A stretch of 64,000 nucleotides of DNA from Azospirillum fermentarium (GTDB taxonomy: Bacteria; Pseudomonadota; Alphaproteobacteria; Azospirillales; Azospirillaceae): assembly GCF_025961205.1 (NCBI RefSeq), contig NZ_JAOQNH010000001.1, positions 706,001 to 770,000 of the forward strand, in the 5' to 3' direction. Position numbers and translations under genes: made by a program. Shown piece after piece: positions 37,874 through 47,813 of this stretch (the first letter of the stretch is position 1; each line of letters opens with the position of its first letter). Under the pieces are notes generated by a model that worked only from the letters and a program-made list of their open reading frames with translations, was not told where the DNA came from and did not search any database.

Positions 37874-39397
37874 CTATTCCACGCTCTTCACACTGGCCCC
37901 CACGTGGGTAAAGGCAAAGCGCGGGTCGATGGGCACAGGCGGAAGGGGAACCCCGTGGCGCGGGTGCACGCTATCATGGATCAGGCAGCGGGTGCGGATG
38001 GCCGGCCACACCACGTCGCGCAGGAACCGCTGGTCCAGCAGCCGGTCGCCGCCCGCCGCGGTGCCCCCCGCCGTGTAAGACTCGATCAGCGGCGCCAGGG
38101 GCGGCAGCACCCCGGCCATCCCGCCCCACAGCCCGGCCAGCATCACCTCGGTGTGCAGCGCGTGGTCGCGCAGCACGTGGAAGGGGTGGGGGGAGGCTTC
38201 CCACGCCGCCACCGCCGCCCGCTCGCGGCTGTTCAGGCGGGAATCGGCATCGCGGCACAGGAACCGGTCCACCGTGGGATCGTCGGCCACCAGAAAGCGC
38301 CACAGGGTGCCCGTGACGGCGGCGGACCCGGCGGGCATCGCCACCCGTTCGGCCCCCGCGGCGTCCAGGTCCGCCAGCACCGGGGCCGGCACGGTGGCGT
38401 CGTGATACAGGCGGCAGGTCCAGCCGGGATAGAATTCCGCCGCCAGCCGCAGGTTCTCGACCGCACCCTGCGTGTATTCCCGCCGGTCCCCCCACAGGCT
38501 GAAGGCGATGATCCGCCGGGTGCGGCGGGTGCGGTCCGCGGTTGGTGAGGCGGGGGTTGGTGAGGCGGGCAGGGTGTGACCGGCGGCTGTGGCGAGCGCG
38601 TCCTTGATGTCCAGCAGCGCGGCCCCGGCCTCTGCCGCCTCGTCCAGCCGGTGGGCGGCGTGGAGCACGGCCACGCGGTATTCGGCGGCGGCGAGATCCG
38701 CGGGCCGCAGGGCGAAGGCATGGGCGAAGGCGCGCTGGGCGGTCTCGGGCCGTCCGGCGGTGAAGGCGGCGACCCCCAGATTGTAGAAGGCGGCGTAGGA
38801 CGCCGGCACCAGCGCCAGCGTGGCGGCCAGGGCGGCCACCGCCCCCGGCGCCTGCCCCGCATCGAGCCGTGCGTTGCCCAGCGCGAACAGCGTGTCGGGA
38901 TCGGCGGCCCCCGCCGCCACGGCCCCCGACAGGCAGGCCAGCGCCGCGGCGGCGTCTCCCCGTTGCAGACACTGCCGCCCGGCGGCGGCCAGATCGGCGG
39001 CGCGGTGGGGCTGCCCCAGCCGGACCAGCCGGCGCAGGGCGCTGGCCGGGGCGTGGGTTTCCATCAGCTCCCACGCCTCCACGGCGGCGGGGTCGAGGGC
39101 CAGCGCCCGCCGCAGCCCGGCGGCGGCCTTAGGGGGCTGCCCGGCGGCGGCGGTCAGCTTGGCGTGGTTGATGTGGAAAACGGCCCGCTCCGGGGCGATG
39201 CCGATGGCCTGTGCCACCAGGGCGATGGCCTGTCCGATCTGCCCCTTCTGCCCATGCAGCAGCCCCAGCAGATGGAGCGCGTCGGCCTGCCGCGGCTCCA
39301 CCTCCAGAATGCGGGCATAGAGGATGGCGGCCTCATCCAGCCGCCCCTGCCCATGCAACTCCACGGCGACGTCCAACGCCTCCCGCACCGTCGCCAT
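37874..39397 (-). CDS. TPR-repeat protein with C-terminal glycosyltransferase-like domain
   Basis: 507 residues. Residues 1-260 are tetratricopeptide repeats, for example GQGRLDEAAILYARILEVEPRQADALHLLG. Residues 290-500 resemble a small glycosyltransferase-like domain with DSRLNSRERAAVAAW, FLCRDADSRLN (a DxD-like element) and LDQRFLRDVVWP. TPR-glycosyltransferase fusions of this kind occur in proteobacterial surface-modification loci. It is 38 bases from tpsB on the same strand. Start at 39397 is preferred for spacing from a G-run at 39404-39410, with 39403 the alternative. Confidence 0.72.
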   Translation of the reverse strand: MATVREALDVAVELHGQGRLDEAAILYARILEVEPRQADALHLLGLLHGQKGQIGQAIALVAQAIGIAPERAVFHINHAKLTAAAGQPPKAAAGLRRALALDPAAVEAWELMETHAPASALRRLVRLGQPHRAADLAAAGRQCLQRGDAAAALACLSGAVAAGAADPDTLFALGNARLDAGQAPGAVAALAATLALVPASYAAFYNLGVAAFTAGRPETAQRAFAHAFALRPADLAAAEYRVAVLHAAHRLDEAAEAGAALLDIKDALATAAGHTLPASPTPASPTADRTRRTRRIIAFSLWGDRREYTQGAVENLRLAAEFYPGWTCRLYHDATVPAPVLADLDAAGAERVAMPAGSAAVTGTLWRFLVADDPTVDRFLCRDADSRLNSRERAAVAAWEASPHPFHVLRDHALHTEVMLAGLWGGMAGVLPPLAPLIESYTAGGTAAGGDRLLDQRFLRDVVWPAIRTRCLIHDSVHPRHGVPLPPVPIDPRFAFTHVGASVKSVE

Positions 39398-39415
39398 GAC
39401 CATCCCCCCCTTTAT

Positions 39416-39443
39416 CGGGTTCCAAGGGCCACCGGCCCTTGGC
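39416..39443. repeat. GC-rich palindrome, copy 2 (same family as 23881-23910)
   Basis: CGGGTTCCAAGGGCCACCGGCCCTTGGC: the 15-base head equals that at 23881 and the CCAAGGGCC/GGCCCTTGG palindrome is shared. It sits between the TPR gene and a chemoreceptor gene on the minus strand. It is probably a dispersed REP-like element. Confidence 0.6.
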
Positions 39444-39475
39444 GGGGCCGGCGGGGCAGCGCCCCGCCTTTATCC

Positions 39476-41167
39476 TTACGCTGCGGTGCGTATCCCGCTC
39501 AAGAACCGTTCCACCTCGTGCCGCAGGGAGGCGGCCTGCTGCTGCAGGGCCCCCGCCGCGTCCAGCACCTGGGCCGCTTCGGCCCCGCTGCGGGTGGCGG
39601 CGCCGGACAGGGTGGTGATGTCGGTGCTGACCTGCTGGGTTCCGGCGGCGGCTTCCTGAACGCTGCGGGCGATTTCGGACGTCGCGGCGCTCTGTTCCTC
39701 GACGGCGGAAGCGATGGCGGTGCTGATGCTGTTCACCTGCTCGATGGTGGTGCCGATGTCCTGCATGGCGGTGACGGCGGAGCCGGTGGCGTTCTGGATG
39801 GCGGCGACCTGGGCGGCGATGTCCTCGGTGGCCTTGGCGGTCTGGCTGGCGAGGTTCTTCACCTCCGACGCCACGACGGCGAAGCCCTTGCCGGCCTCCC
39901 CCGCCCGCGCCGCCTCGATGGTGGCGTTCAGCGCCAGAAGGTTGGTCTGCCCGGCGATGTTCTGGATCAGGGTGACGATCTCGCCGATGCGGCCCGCGGC
40001 GTCGGCCAGGCTGCCGACGATGGCGTCGGTGTCGCGGGCCTGCTGGGCGGCGGTGCCGGCGATGCGGGTGGACTGGGCGATCCGGCGCCCGATGTCGGCG
40101 ACCGATGCGGCCATCTGCTCGGTCGCCGCGGCGACGGTCTGGACGTTGCTGGAGGTCTGGGCCGAAGCGGCGGCCGCACTTTCGGCGCGGCGGCTGGTCT
40201 CGTCGGTGTTGCCGGTCAGGCTCTGGGCGCTGGTGCGGAGCTGGGATGCGGAGGCGGCGACGGTTTCCACCACGCCCTGCACCGCGCTTTCCAGCCGGTC
40301 GGCCATCTGGGCCATGACGGCGCGGCGCTGTTCCTCGCTGCGGGCCTGGGATGCGGCGGCCTCTTCCTGCAGGCGCAGCATGTCCTCGTTGTTGCGGCGG
40401 AAGACGTCGGCGGCGCGGGCCAGCGCGCCGATCTCGTCGGTCTTGTCCAGGCTGGGGATGGTCAGGCCGCGGCGCCCGGCGGCCAGATCCGCGATCACGG
40501 CGGTGATGGCGGCCATGGGGCCGGTGATGGTGCGGCGGACCATCACCACGGCGATGGCGATGACCGCCAGAACCACGGCGACGGTGCCGCCGCCGAAAAT
40601 GGCGTCGAGCCGGTCCTGGAAATGATGCAGGTCGGTGACGGTGGTGTCGATGTCGGCGCGGTTGCTGACCGCGATCTCCTCGATCCGGGCGGTCAGGGCG
40701 GTGCGGCTGGTGCGGTTGGCGGGGTTCTCGCCGAATTCACGGGCGGCGTCGGCGCCCCGGGTGCGGGCGATGTCGGCCACCTGGGTGCGGACGGCGATGA
40801 AATCCGCCACCGCGGCGCGGATATCGGCGAACGCGCCGCGGCGGCCGGCGGGAACCGCGGTTTCCCACCGCCTGATCAGATCGTCCAGGGCGGCGGTGCT
40901 TTTCAGCAGCCCCTGGGCGATGCTTTCGGTTTCGGCGGGGGAGCGGGGCATGAACAGGCTGCGGGACTCCGCGACGATCCCCATGATGAGGCTGTTCGCC
41001 TTTTCCCCGTAAAGTGCACGTTCGGCGGCATTCTCAATGGCCAATACCTTATTCTGGTAAACGCCGACGGCGTACCATGCCACCGCGGAGATACCGAGGG
41101 CCGAAAAAGCCAGCAGCCCGAGAACAAGATAAATGCGCAACGCCAAACCGTGTTTTGTACGTATCAT
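39476..41167 (-). CDS. Methyl-accepting chemotaxis protein, 4-helix-bundle sensor type
   Basis: 563 residues. One N-terminal membrane helix ([20 protein letters not shown]), then a periplasmic helical region of about 150 residues and a second helix ([15 protein letters not shown]). HAMP starts near [15 protein letters not shown]. The signalling domain includes [41 protein letters not shown]. The periplasmic helical part fits a 4HB_MCP-like sensor. No che operon is adjacent. It is a different receptor from the Cache one at 21988. Confidence 0.92.
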   Translation of the reverse strand: MIRTKHGLALRIYLVLGLLAFSALGISAVAWYAVGVYQNKVLAIENAAERALYGEKANSLIMGIVAESRSLFMPRSPAETESIAQGLLKSTAALDDLIRRWETAVPAGRRGAFADIRAAVADFIAVRTQVADIARTRGADAAREFGENPANRTSRTALTARIEEIAVSNRADIDTTVTDLHHFQDRLDAIFGGGTVAVVLAVIAIAVVMVRRTITGPMAAITAVIADLAAGRRGLTIPSLDKTDEIGALARAADVFRRNNEDMLRLQEEAAASQARSEEQRRAVMAQMADRLESAVQGVVETVAASASQLRTSAQSLTGNTDETSRRAESAAAASAQTSSNVQTVAAATEQMAASVADIGRRIAQSTRIAGTAAQQARDTDAIVGSLADAAGRIGEIVTLIQNIAGQTNLLALNATIEAARAGEAGKGFAVVASEVKNLASQTAKATEDIAAQVAAIQNATGSAVTAMQDIGTTIEQVNSISTAIASAVEEQSAATSEIARSVQEAAAGTQQVSTDITTLSGAATRSGAEAAQVLDAAGALQQQAASLRHEVERFLSGIRTAA

Positions 41168-41528
41168 TGCCGTGACCCTTCGTCATGAGACGTGGCGCCC
41201 CTAGGATTCTTTATTTTTCTTGTAATGGTTCTGTTGCTATTTGAACCATTTCCAGGTCAACTGTTGACCCAAAGCCGTACCTCCGTAAAGGCCGTTCCCC
41301 GAATGGCTGGTATTTGCTGAAAAGACATACGGTTGGGCCGGGCACAATCCTGCGCGGCTTTTTCCCCTGCGGTGCCGTGCCGCTGGCGGAAAGCGGTGGC
41401 GGTTGAAAGGCTTACCTTGACGGGATCCGGCGGCTTTGGCACGCTTGACCGCACCAGGGCGCGGGGAGCCATACGGCACATGTGTGCGGCAACCCGCGTC
41501 GGCCATCCGGGGGGGGACCGACGGCGCC

Positions 41529-41813
41529 ATGACCAAATCCGAGCTGATCCAGCGGCTCGCGGAACGCAACCCGCACCTCTACCAGCGCGACATCGAACGG
41601 ATCGTCGGCACGATCTTCGATGAGATTTCCGATGCCCTGTCCCGCGGGGACCGGGTGGAGCTTCGCGGGTTCGGTGCCTTTTCCGTCAAGCGGCGCGACG
41701 CGCGCCAGGGGCGCAACCCGCGCACCGGCGAATCGGTGGCGGTGGGGGAAAAGTACGTGCCCTTCTTCAAGACGGGCAAGCAGCTCCGCGAACGGCTGAA
41801 CATGGATGAATAA
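41529..41813 (+). CDS. ihfB: Integration host factor subunit beta IhfB
   Basis: 94 residues of the HU/IHF family. [26 protein letters not shown] and [27 protein letters not shown] are standard. The proline-tip sequence RNPRTGE is the DNA-intercalating beta-arm. It bends DNA, forming heterodimers with IhfA. ATG 41529 begins the conserved N-terminus. It is followed by a LapA-domain gene, a common gene pair in proteobacteria. Upstream sequence to 41168 is divergent from the chemoreceptor. Confidence 0.95.
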   Translation: MTKSELIQRLAERNPHLYQRDIERIVGTIFDEISDALSRGDRVELRGFGAFSVKRRDARQGRNPRTGESVAVGEKYVPFFKTGKQLRERLNMDE

Positions 41814-41885
41814 GCGTGGACCACACAGCCGCCGGAGCGTATGCCCGGCGGCCATGATCCTGTTTCGATAAGGAAACCCCTTCCC

Positions 41886-42299
41886 GTGCGTTATCTCAGC
41901 CTGATTCTGACCATCCCCGTTGCGGTACTGGCGGTGCTGTTCGCCGTTTCCAACCGGGGGATCGTGACCTTCTCCCTGTGGCCCACGCCGTTCACGGTGG
42001 ATGCGCCGGTTTATCTGGCGACGCTGGTGTTCCTGGTGGTCGGGTTCGTGTTCGGCGGCGTCATCACGTGGCTGGGGCAGGGGCGTCACCGCCGCCGCGG
42101 CCGGGTGATGGCCGACCGGGTGGCGATCCTGGAACGGGATCTGAAGGACGCGCAGGTGCGCGCCGCCACCGCCGAAAAGCGTCTGGCCGAGCTGAACAAG
42201 CCGGTGTCGGGCCAGCCCCGCGCGGCGGTTCCGGCCGCCCCGGCAGTCGCGGCGGCTCCGGCGCCCGCGGCCCTGCCCGGTTCGCCCACCGTGCATTGA
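41886..42299 (+). CDS. LapA-domain membrane protein
   Basis: 137 residues. It has two membrane helices, LSLILTIPVAVLAVLFAVSN and VYLATLVFLVVGFVFGGVITW. VSNRGIVTFSLWP between them is the LapA (DUF1049) signature. A basic cytoplasmic coil and an Ala/Pro-rich tail follow. In E. coli, LapA acts with LapB in control of LPS synthesis. Here it is only a family-level call, and no lapB follows. The GTG start at 41886 has AAGGAAA upstream. A terminator hairpin follows the gene. Confidence 0.85.
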   Translation: MRYLSLILTIPVAVLAVLFAVSNRGIVTFSLWPTPFTVDAPVYLATLVFLVVGFVFGGVITWLGQGRHRRRGRVMADRVAILERDLKDAQVRAATAEKRLAELNKPVSGQPRAAVPAAPAVAAAPAPAALPGSPTVH

Positions 42300-42331
42300 A
42301 CGGGGGCTGTCCGTTCGAGCCGATCCCGAAG

Positions 42332-42371
42332 GGGGGTGCCGGAGCGATCCGGCACCCCCATTCTTTTTTTC
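42332..42371 (+). terminator. Intrinsic terminator after lapA-like gene
   Basis: An 11-bp GC stem, GGGGGTGCCGG / CCGGCACCCCC with a 6-base loop, is followed by ATTCTTTTTTT. Confidence 0.9.
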
Positions 42372-42418
42372 GGTCCGCCCGTTCCATCCGCCCCGCCTCA
42401 CCCAAGGAGCCTTCGCCC

Positions 42419-43375
42419 ATGCGCACCATCACCGGCGCCGAACTGCGGTCGGTCCTGCACCACCGGATGCTGATCGAGCGGCTGCGCCAGAGCTTCCGCG
42501 CCGAGGTGCAGGTGCCGCTGCGCCATCACCACACGGTGCCCACCTATGGCGCGGACGACGCCACCTTGCTGCTGATGCCGGCGTGGGAAACCGGGCGCAG
42601 CATCGGCATCAAGGTGGTGACGGTGTTCCCCGACAACGCGGCCAAGGATCTGCCGGCGGTCCAGGGCGTCTATCTGCTGCTGGACGGCAAGACGGGGGTG
42701 CCGCAGGCGCTGATCGACGGGCAGGCGCTGACCAAGCGGCGCACCGCCGCCGCCTCGGCTCTGGCGGCCGGCTATCTGGCGAAGCCCGACGCCGAGCGGC
42801 TTTTGGTGGTGGGCACCGGCGCGCTGGCCCCGGAACTGGTGGAGGCCTATGCCGCCGTGCGCCCGATCCGCCATGTGCTGGTGTGGGGACGCAATGTGGA
42901 GAAGGCCAAGCGGGTGGTGTCCCGCTTCCACCGGCCCAAGTTCCGCATCGAGGCGACGGCGGACCTGGAAGGGGCGGTGCGCGGGGCCGACATCATCACC
43001 TGCGCCACCTTGTCCAAGGAGCCGCTGATCCGCGGGGAATGGCTCCAGCCCGGCCAGCACCTGGACCTGATCGGCGGCTTCACACCCGAGATGCGCGAGG
43101 CCGACGACGAGTGCATCCGCCGGTCCCGCGTGTTCGTGGATACCCGCGAGGGAGCGTGCAAGGAGGCGGGTGACATCGTGCAGCCCATGGCCGCCGGCAT
43201 CCTGACCTCCGACGACATCGCGGGCGACCTGTACGATCTCACCCGCGGCGAGCGGGCGGGGCGGCGCTATTACGACCAGATCACCCTGTTCAAGTCGGTG
43301 GGCACGGCGCTGGAAGATCTCTGCGCCGCCCAGCTTGCGGTGGAGATGGTCATCCACAACGAGACGATCCGGTAA
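42419..43375 (+). CDS. Ornithine cyclodeaminase / mu-crystallin family protein
   Basis: 318 residues. NAD(P)-binding is indicated by LLVVGTGALAPELVEAYAAV. LLMPAWETGRSIGIKVVTVFPDNAAKDLPAVQGVYLLLDGKTG is the substrate-side signature, including Lys and Arg of the family. FLIGGFTPEMREADDECIRRSRVFVDTREGA closes the active site; the local text is LDLIGGFTPEMREAD. Members include ornithine cyclodeaminase, ketimine reductase and alanine dehydrogenase, so the substrate is unresolved. AAGGAG is 11-16 bases before the ATG. Confidence 0.83.
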   Translation: MRTITGAELRSVLHHRMLIERLRQSFRAEVQVPLRHHHTVPTYGADDATLLLMPAWETGRSIGIKVVTVFPDNAAKDLPAVQGVYLLLDGKTGVPQALIDGQALTKRRTAAASALAAGYLAKPDAERLLVVGTGALAPELVEAYAAVRPIRHVLVWGRNVEKAKRVVSRFHRPKFRIEATADLEGAVRGADIITCATLSKEPLIRGEWLQPGQHLDLIGGFTPEMREADDECIRRSRVFVDTREGACKEAGDIVQPMAAGILTSDDIAGDLYDLTRGERAGRRYYDQITLFKSVGTALEDLCAAQLAVEMVIHNETIR

Positions 43376-43393
43376 CAGACGATCCGATAGGGA

Positions 43394-45208
43394 TCACATC
43401 GCCGGGTCGCTGAATTCGGTGACGCCGCTGCGGTGGCAGGTGCCTTCCACCACGCGGACGGCGCCGTTGGCCCGCTCCAAAATCAATTTCCGATGATGGT
43501 GACGCTCCAGGGCCTCGTGGTCGCCGATGCTCATCACGGTGGCGTGGGGCAATTCCTCGTCCAGCAGGCGCAGCATGGCCTCCTCGCTGGCGGGATCCAG
43601 GGCGTCGGTGGTGTTTTCCATGAACACCCAGTCGGGCCGGCGCACCAGCAGGCGGGCGAAATTCAGCCGCTGCTTCTCGGTCACGGCCAGCGCCTCGTTC
43701 CAGGGCGCCACCTCGTCCAACTGGGGGATCAGGTGGTTCAGGCCGACACGGTTGAGCGCGGCCACCGCCTTGACGTCGCTGACCGTCACCCCATCGACGG
43801 GATAGGCCAGCACCGCGCGCAGGCTGGCCCGCGGCAGATAGGGGCGTTCGGGCATGAAGAACACCCGCGTGTGGGCGGGCAGGGCGATCCGCCCCCCACC
43901 CCACGGCCACACGCGGGCCAGCGCGCGGAACAGGCGGATGGCGGCCGGCGGATCGCCGGTGATCAGCACCCGCTGGCCGGGCAGGATCTCGGTGCTGAAC
44001 GGTTTCAGCACCAGCTCCCCGCCCGGTTCGGTGATCGACACGCCGGTGAAGGTCAGGCTGTGGGCATCGTCGGTGCGTTCCACCAGGATGCGCTCGGTGC
44101 CTTCGCCGCCGATTTCGCGGTCGAGCTGCTCCAGCGCGTCGTGCAGGCCCAGAACCCGCTCCACCGACGCCTTCCACTCGGCGGCGCGGGCCAGATTGTC
44201 GATGGGCCAGGACAGCGCCTGCACCGTCTGCTGGAACGCCTGGGCCGTCTGCATCAGCACGCCCAGCGTGATGGCGCCGGAAATGTAGCGGGGGGCCGTC
44301 ACCAGGATGGGAAAGGCGGTGGTCAGCACCGAATAGCTGGCGCTGAACATCATCATGTTGGCCAGCGCGTGGGTCTGGATGTGCCAGCCCTGGCGCACCC
44401 CGGCGAACAGGCCGGTCAGCCGCCCGCGCTCTCCCGATTCCCCGTGCAGGAGCGCGATGGGCTGGGCGTTTTCCCGCACCTCGGCCAGACCGAAGCGGAA
44501 ATCCGCCTCGTACCCCTGGCGGCGGTTGGCGGCCTTGACCAGCGGCTGGCCCATGATCAGCGCGATGGTGGTGCCCAGGGCGGCATAGGCCAGCGCGATG
44601 TACAGCAGATACCCCGGCACCGGGATTACGGTCACGCCGACGCTCACCTCCAGCGTGCCGGAGAGGGTCCACAGGATGCTGGTGAAGCTGATCAGCAGCA
44701 GCACGCAGTACGAGAAGGACAGCGCCAGTTCGATGGCGGATTCGGTGGCGATACGGATGTCTTCGGCGATGCGCCCGTCGGGGTTGTCGTGGTCGCCGTC
44801 CATATAGGTGATCTGGTGCTGGCGCCCGCGGGTCAGCCAGCCGTCCAGCATCTTGGCCGTCAGCCATTGCCGCCAGCCGAGCTGCAACTGGCGCTTGACC
44901 CACAGATGCCCCAGCGTGTTGGCGATGTTGAAGGCGATGATGCCGCACACCGCCGCGATCATGACCATGAACTGGTCCATGGACCGCTGTTCCAGGGCAT
45001 TGAAGAAACGCTCGCTCCACAGGTTCAGCAGAATGGGCACCACCACCATGCCCATGGTGAGAATCCCCAGAAGCACCGCCAGCAGCCGGACACCCCAGCG
45101 GTCCTTTTCCGACCAATAGCCCCCGGCCAGATCAAGAAAGCGCCGGGCGAAGCCGATCATCGCCTTGGATTTGACCCTTGAAGGAATCCTGCCGATCATT
45201 TCCGTCAA
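43394..45208 (-). CDS. SbmA/BacA-YddA type ABC transmembrane protein with defective nucleotide-binding site
   Basis: 604 residues. The N-terminal half holds the SbmA-like transmembrane part (WGVRLLAVLLGILTMGMVVVPILLNLW; QRSMDQFMVMIAAVCGIIAFNIANTL). The C-terminal half is ABC-like, but Walker A, expected as G-x-x-G-x-G-K-S/T, reads ITGDPPAAIRLFRALA near residue 417 without Lys. The signature is TEKQRLNFARLL and Walker B reads WVFMENTTDALD, with Asn in place of the catalytic Glu. The domain order is intact, so this is a full-length protein with eroded catalytic residues. Peptide or antibiotic transport without ATP hydrolysis is one possibility. Confidence 0.8.
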   Translation of the reverse strand: MTEMIGRIPSRVKSKAMIGFARRFLDLAGGYWSEKDRWGVRLLAVLLGILTMGMVVVPILLNLWSERFFNALEQRSMDQFMVMIAAVCGIIAFNIANTLGHLWVKRQLQLGWRQWLTAKMLDGWLTRGRQHQITYMDGDHDNPDGRIAEDIRIATESAIELALSFSYCVLLLISFTSILWTLSGTLEVSVGVTVIPVPGYLLYIALAYAALGTTIALIMGQPLVKAANRRQGYEADFRFGLAEVRENAQPIALLHGESGERGRLTGLFAGVRQGWHIQTHALANMMMFSASYSVLTTAFPILVTAPRYISGAITLGVLMQTAQAFQQTVQALSWPIDNLARAAEWKASVERVLGLHDALEQLDREIGGEGTERILVERTDDAHSLTFTGVSITEPGGELVLKPFSTEILPGQRVLITGDPPAAIRLFRALARVWPWGGGRIALPAHTRVFFMPERPYLPRASLRAVLAYPVDGVTVSDVKAVAALNRVGLNHLIPQLDEVAPWNEALAVTEKQRLNFARLLVRRPDWVFMENTTDALDPASEEAMLRLLDEELPHATVMSIGDHEALERHHHRKLILERANGAVRVVEGTCHRSGVTEFSDPAM

Positions 45209-45425
45209 ATTCCACCGAACCTGCCAGCCACCCTATACCAACACCCGCATGTCCCAAACAGGGGAGTGATCCGCCGCATACGAATGCTGCGCCGCAACCG
45301 GAGGGAGAGGGGGACGGCGGCCCTCCTGCTTCCCGGATGGGAAGGAAGAATGGCCGCCGGGGACGGAAGGATTGGTTTCATCCGGTGAAAGGTCACCGGA
45401 TTATTTCACATCCTTGGCGTGTGCC

Positions 45426-46757
45426 TTATGCCTCGACCACCCCGCTCTTCGCCACGGTGCTGAGGAAGCGGTAGCTGTCCTTGGGCGTGCGGGCCAGGGT
45501 GTCGTAATCGACGCGCACGATGCCGAACCGCTTGGACAGGCCGAAGCCCCATTCGAAGTTGTCCAGCAGGCTCCAGCACAGATAGCCCTTGACGTTGCAG
45601 CCGTCGGCCAGCGCCCGGCCCACCGCCGCCACATGGTCGCGCAGGAAGGCCACGCGCTCGGCGTCGTGGATCCGGCCGTCGGCCTCCACCACGTCGTCAT
45701 AGGCGGCGCCGTTCTCGGCCACGAACACGGCGGGGTTGCCGTAATCGTCGCGGAAATGGGCCAGCAGGTCATAGAGCCCGTCGGGCTGCACCGGCCACGC
45801 CATGGCGGTCCAGCGGTCGCAATGGGCATCGCCCCACCACACGTCGAACAGCCGTCCCGCCTCGTGCTTCATGGTCATGCGGGAGTAGTAGTTGATGCCC
45901 AGCAGGTCGATGGGGTAGCGCACGGCCTCCAGGTCGCCCGGCTGGACGATGCCCTCGGCATAAGGCGCGAGCACGGCGGGGAATTCCCCCTTCAGCACGC
46001 CGTCCAGCGCCACCCGGTTCCACACCGCGTCCCAGCGGACGGCGGCGGCGGCGTTCTCGGGTTTGTCGTCCTCGGCCCGGCAGGGCTGGAGGTTGATGAC
46101 GGTGCCCAGCGTCAGGCCGGAATGCTCCGCCGCGATGGCGCGCAGCGCCGCCCCTTGCGCCAGATTCTGGTGGTGCAGGGCCTTCAGGATGCCGGCCTCG
46201 CCGAACTGGTGGCCGGGGGCGTGCTCGCCGGTGCCATAGCCGTGGGTGGCGACCACGTTCGGCTCGTTCAGCATCATCCAGTCCTTCACCCGGTCGGCCA
46301 GACGGGCGGTGACGATGCGGGCGTAGTCGGCGAAGGGGCCGACGATCTCCCGGCTCTGCCAGCCGCCGCGGTCCTCCAGCGGCTGGGGCAGATCCCAGTG
46401 GTAGAGGCAGGCCATGGGACGGATGCCCGCTTCCAGCACCGCGTCCACCAGCCGGTCGTAGAAATCCAGCCCCGCCGCGTTCACCGCCCCGGTGCCGGTG
46501 GGCAGAATGCGCGGCCACGCGATGGAAAAGCGGTAGGCGTTGAAGCCGGCATCCTTCAGCAATGCGACGTCTTCCGGCCAGCGGTGGTAGTGGTCGCAGG
46601 CGACGGCGGCGCTGCTGCCGTCCTGGATGCGCCCGGCGGCGGTGTAGGTGTCCCACACGCACGGTCCGCGCCCGTCGGCGTGGATGGCCCCCTCGATCTG
46701 ATAGGCGGCGGTGGAAGCACCCCAGAGGAAGCCGGGGGGAAAGGTGATGGCGGCCAT
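45426..46757 (-). CDS. Beta-glucosidase, glycoside hydrolase family 1
   Basis: 443 residues. FPPGFLWGASTAAYQIEGA is the GH1 N-terminal signature. The acid/base Glu lies in MLNEPNV and the nucleophile Glu in VFVAENGAAYDD. YHWDLPQPLEDRGGW and SLLDNFEWGFGLSKRFGIV line the sugar pocket. It cleaves beta-linked glucosides such as cellobiose. No signal peptide is evident, so it is probably cytoplasmic. It is divergent from the small lipoprotein and GH4 genes across a 580-base gap. Start at 46757; an upstream in-frame extension is unsupported. Confidence 0.93.
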   Translation of the reverse strand: MAAITFPPGFLWGASTAAYQIEGAIHADGRGPCVWDTYTAAGRIQDGSSAAVACDHYHRWPEDVALLKDAGFNAYRFSIAWPRILPTGTGAVNAAGLDFYDRLVDAVLEAGIRPMACLYHWDLPQPLEDRGGWQSREIVGPFADYARIVTARLADRVKDWMMLNEPNVVATHGYGTGEHAPGHQFGEAGILKALHHQNLAQGAALRAIAAEHSGLTLGTVINLQPCRAEDDKPENAAAAVRWDAVWNRVALDGVLKGEFPAVLAPYAEGIVQPGDLEAVRYPIDLLGINYYSRMTMKHEAGRLFDVWWGDAHCDRWTAMAWPVQPDGLYDLLAHFRDDYGNPAVFVAENGAAYDDVVEADGRIHDAERVAFLRDHVAAVGRALADGCNVKGYLCWSLLDNFEWGFGLSKRFGIVRVDYDTLARTPKDSYRFLSTVAKSGVVEA

Positions 46758-47339
46758 GGTCGGTTGTCCCTCGGACGGTCGGCGTTGGGACGGGAAAGCA
46801 TGCCCGAAACCCCGCCCGCGCGCCATGGGTGGAAAAGCCGCGGGGAGCCGGGGCGGGCTGGGTGCGGGTGTGCCGGGCATCGCCGGGGGCGCCCGGCATA
46901 ACATCTTAAAAGAACTTAACCCTTCCGCTTGATTGATTAATTAAAAATACTAAGCAAATATCAAAAAGAATGCCTGCCGTGAATTGACTTTGACATATAT
47001 GTTGAAAATCTTCTCCATTTATCGTATTTGATAAGTCATAAATATAGAATACTTTGTACCCTATCGTATTCTGTTCATGCAACGGTATGTGTCCACCGAT
47101 CCCGCCGCCGGGTGTCCGCCATGTCTTCTTCCCTTCCGTCCCTGAGGGCCGTGCTGTTGCCGGCCATCATCCGCGCCGTCAGCGTCTGGATGTGCGTGCC
47201 GGGACCATTGCCGCCGGTCTCTGCCAAGAGGCCCGCCCAAGCCCGGCGCCCCTGACGAATTCCGCCACAATTCCAGCCGCAAAACCGCCGCTTTCACCGC
47301 CCAGCCTCCGCTCGGAAAAAGACGAGGGGAGAACCGCCG
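46758..47339. other. Intergenic gap, AT-rich core
   Basis: The 582 bases between divergent GH1 and lipoprotein genes contain a distinctly AT-rich stretch, about 46915-47085, in otherwise GC-rich DNA. It is a probable double promoter region or horizontally acquired spacer. Short frames here (for example at 47028-47255) show no family pattern. I see no supported gene. Confidence 0.5.
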
Positions 47340-47657
47340 ATGAAACGGTTGGCTGTGGTCTGTGCAACGCTGGTCCTGGCGGGATGCGCGCCGGGGACCG
47401 GTTCCCTTCCGCTGAATTTCGCCAACGGTTCGGGCAGCGAGTTCGGCAACTACCCCGCCCAGGAGGATGGGGAGATGCGGGGCCCGGATGGTGAGCGTTG
47501 CGTCATCTTCAACTGGGACCGCCCGCTGACGGACACCCAGGCCCTTCGCCTGCGGTCCATGTCGTGCGAATCCCGGGAAAAGCCCGGCTGGATGGTCGGG
47601 CGCGACCTTGCCCGCACCGTCATCCCGCTGTCGGAAAGCACCCTGAAGGCTCCCTGA
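47340..47657 (+). CDS. Small predicted lipoprotein
   Basis: 105 residues, not recognised. The N-terminus MKRLAVVCATLVLAGCAPG has a lipobox (LAGC), so it is predicted to be lipidated and anchored in the periplasm. The mature part has one further Cys pair (ERC and MSC). It precedes the GH4 gene by about 150 bases, in the same direction. Function is unknown. Confidence 0.7.
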   Translation: MKRLAVVCATLVLAGCAPGTGSLPLNFANGSGSEFGNYPAQEDGEMRGPDGERCVIFNWDRPLTDTQALRLRSMSCESREKPGWMVGRDLARTVIPLSESTLKAP

Positions 47658-47813
47658 CGGCCCTGCCGCACGCGCCGCCCTGCGGCGGGCTGCCACGCGG
47701 GGGCGTGTTTTCGTTGCGCCGGGCGCCAAGAGGCGTATCATCGGAAAAAATGCAGTGAAATCATTATGTTGCAGCGCAACTCGCGTCTGCCGCAGCGCAT
47801 GAAGGGGGGCTGG

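Noticed and set aside
47028..47255. Small plus-strand frame in the GH1-lipoprotein gap
   Set aside because: No conserved pattern and no good ribosome-binding site.
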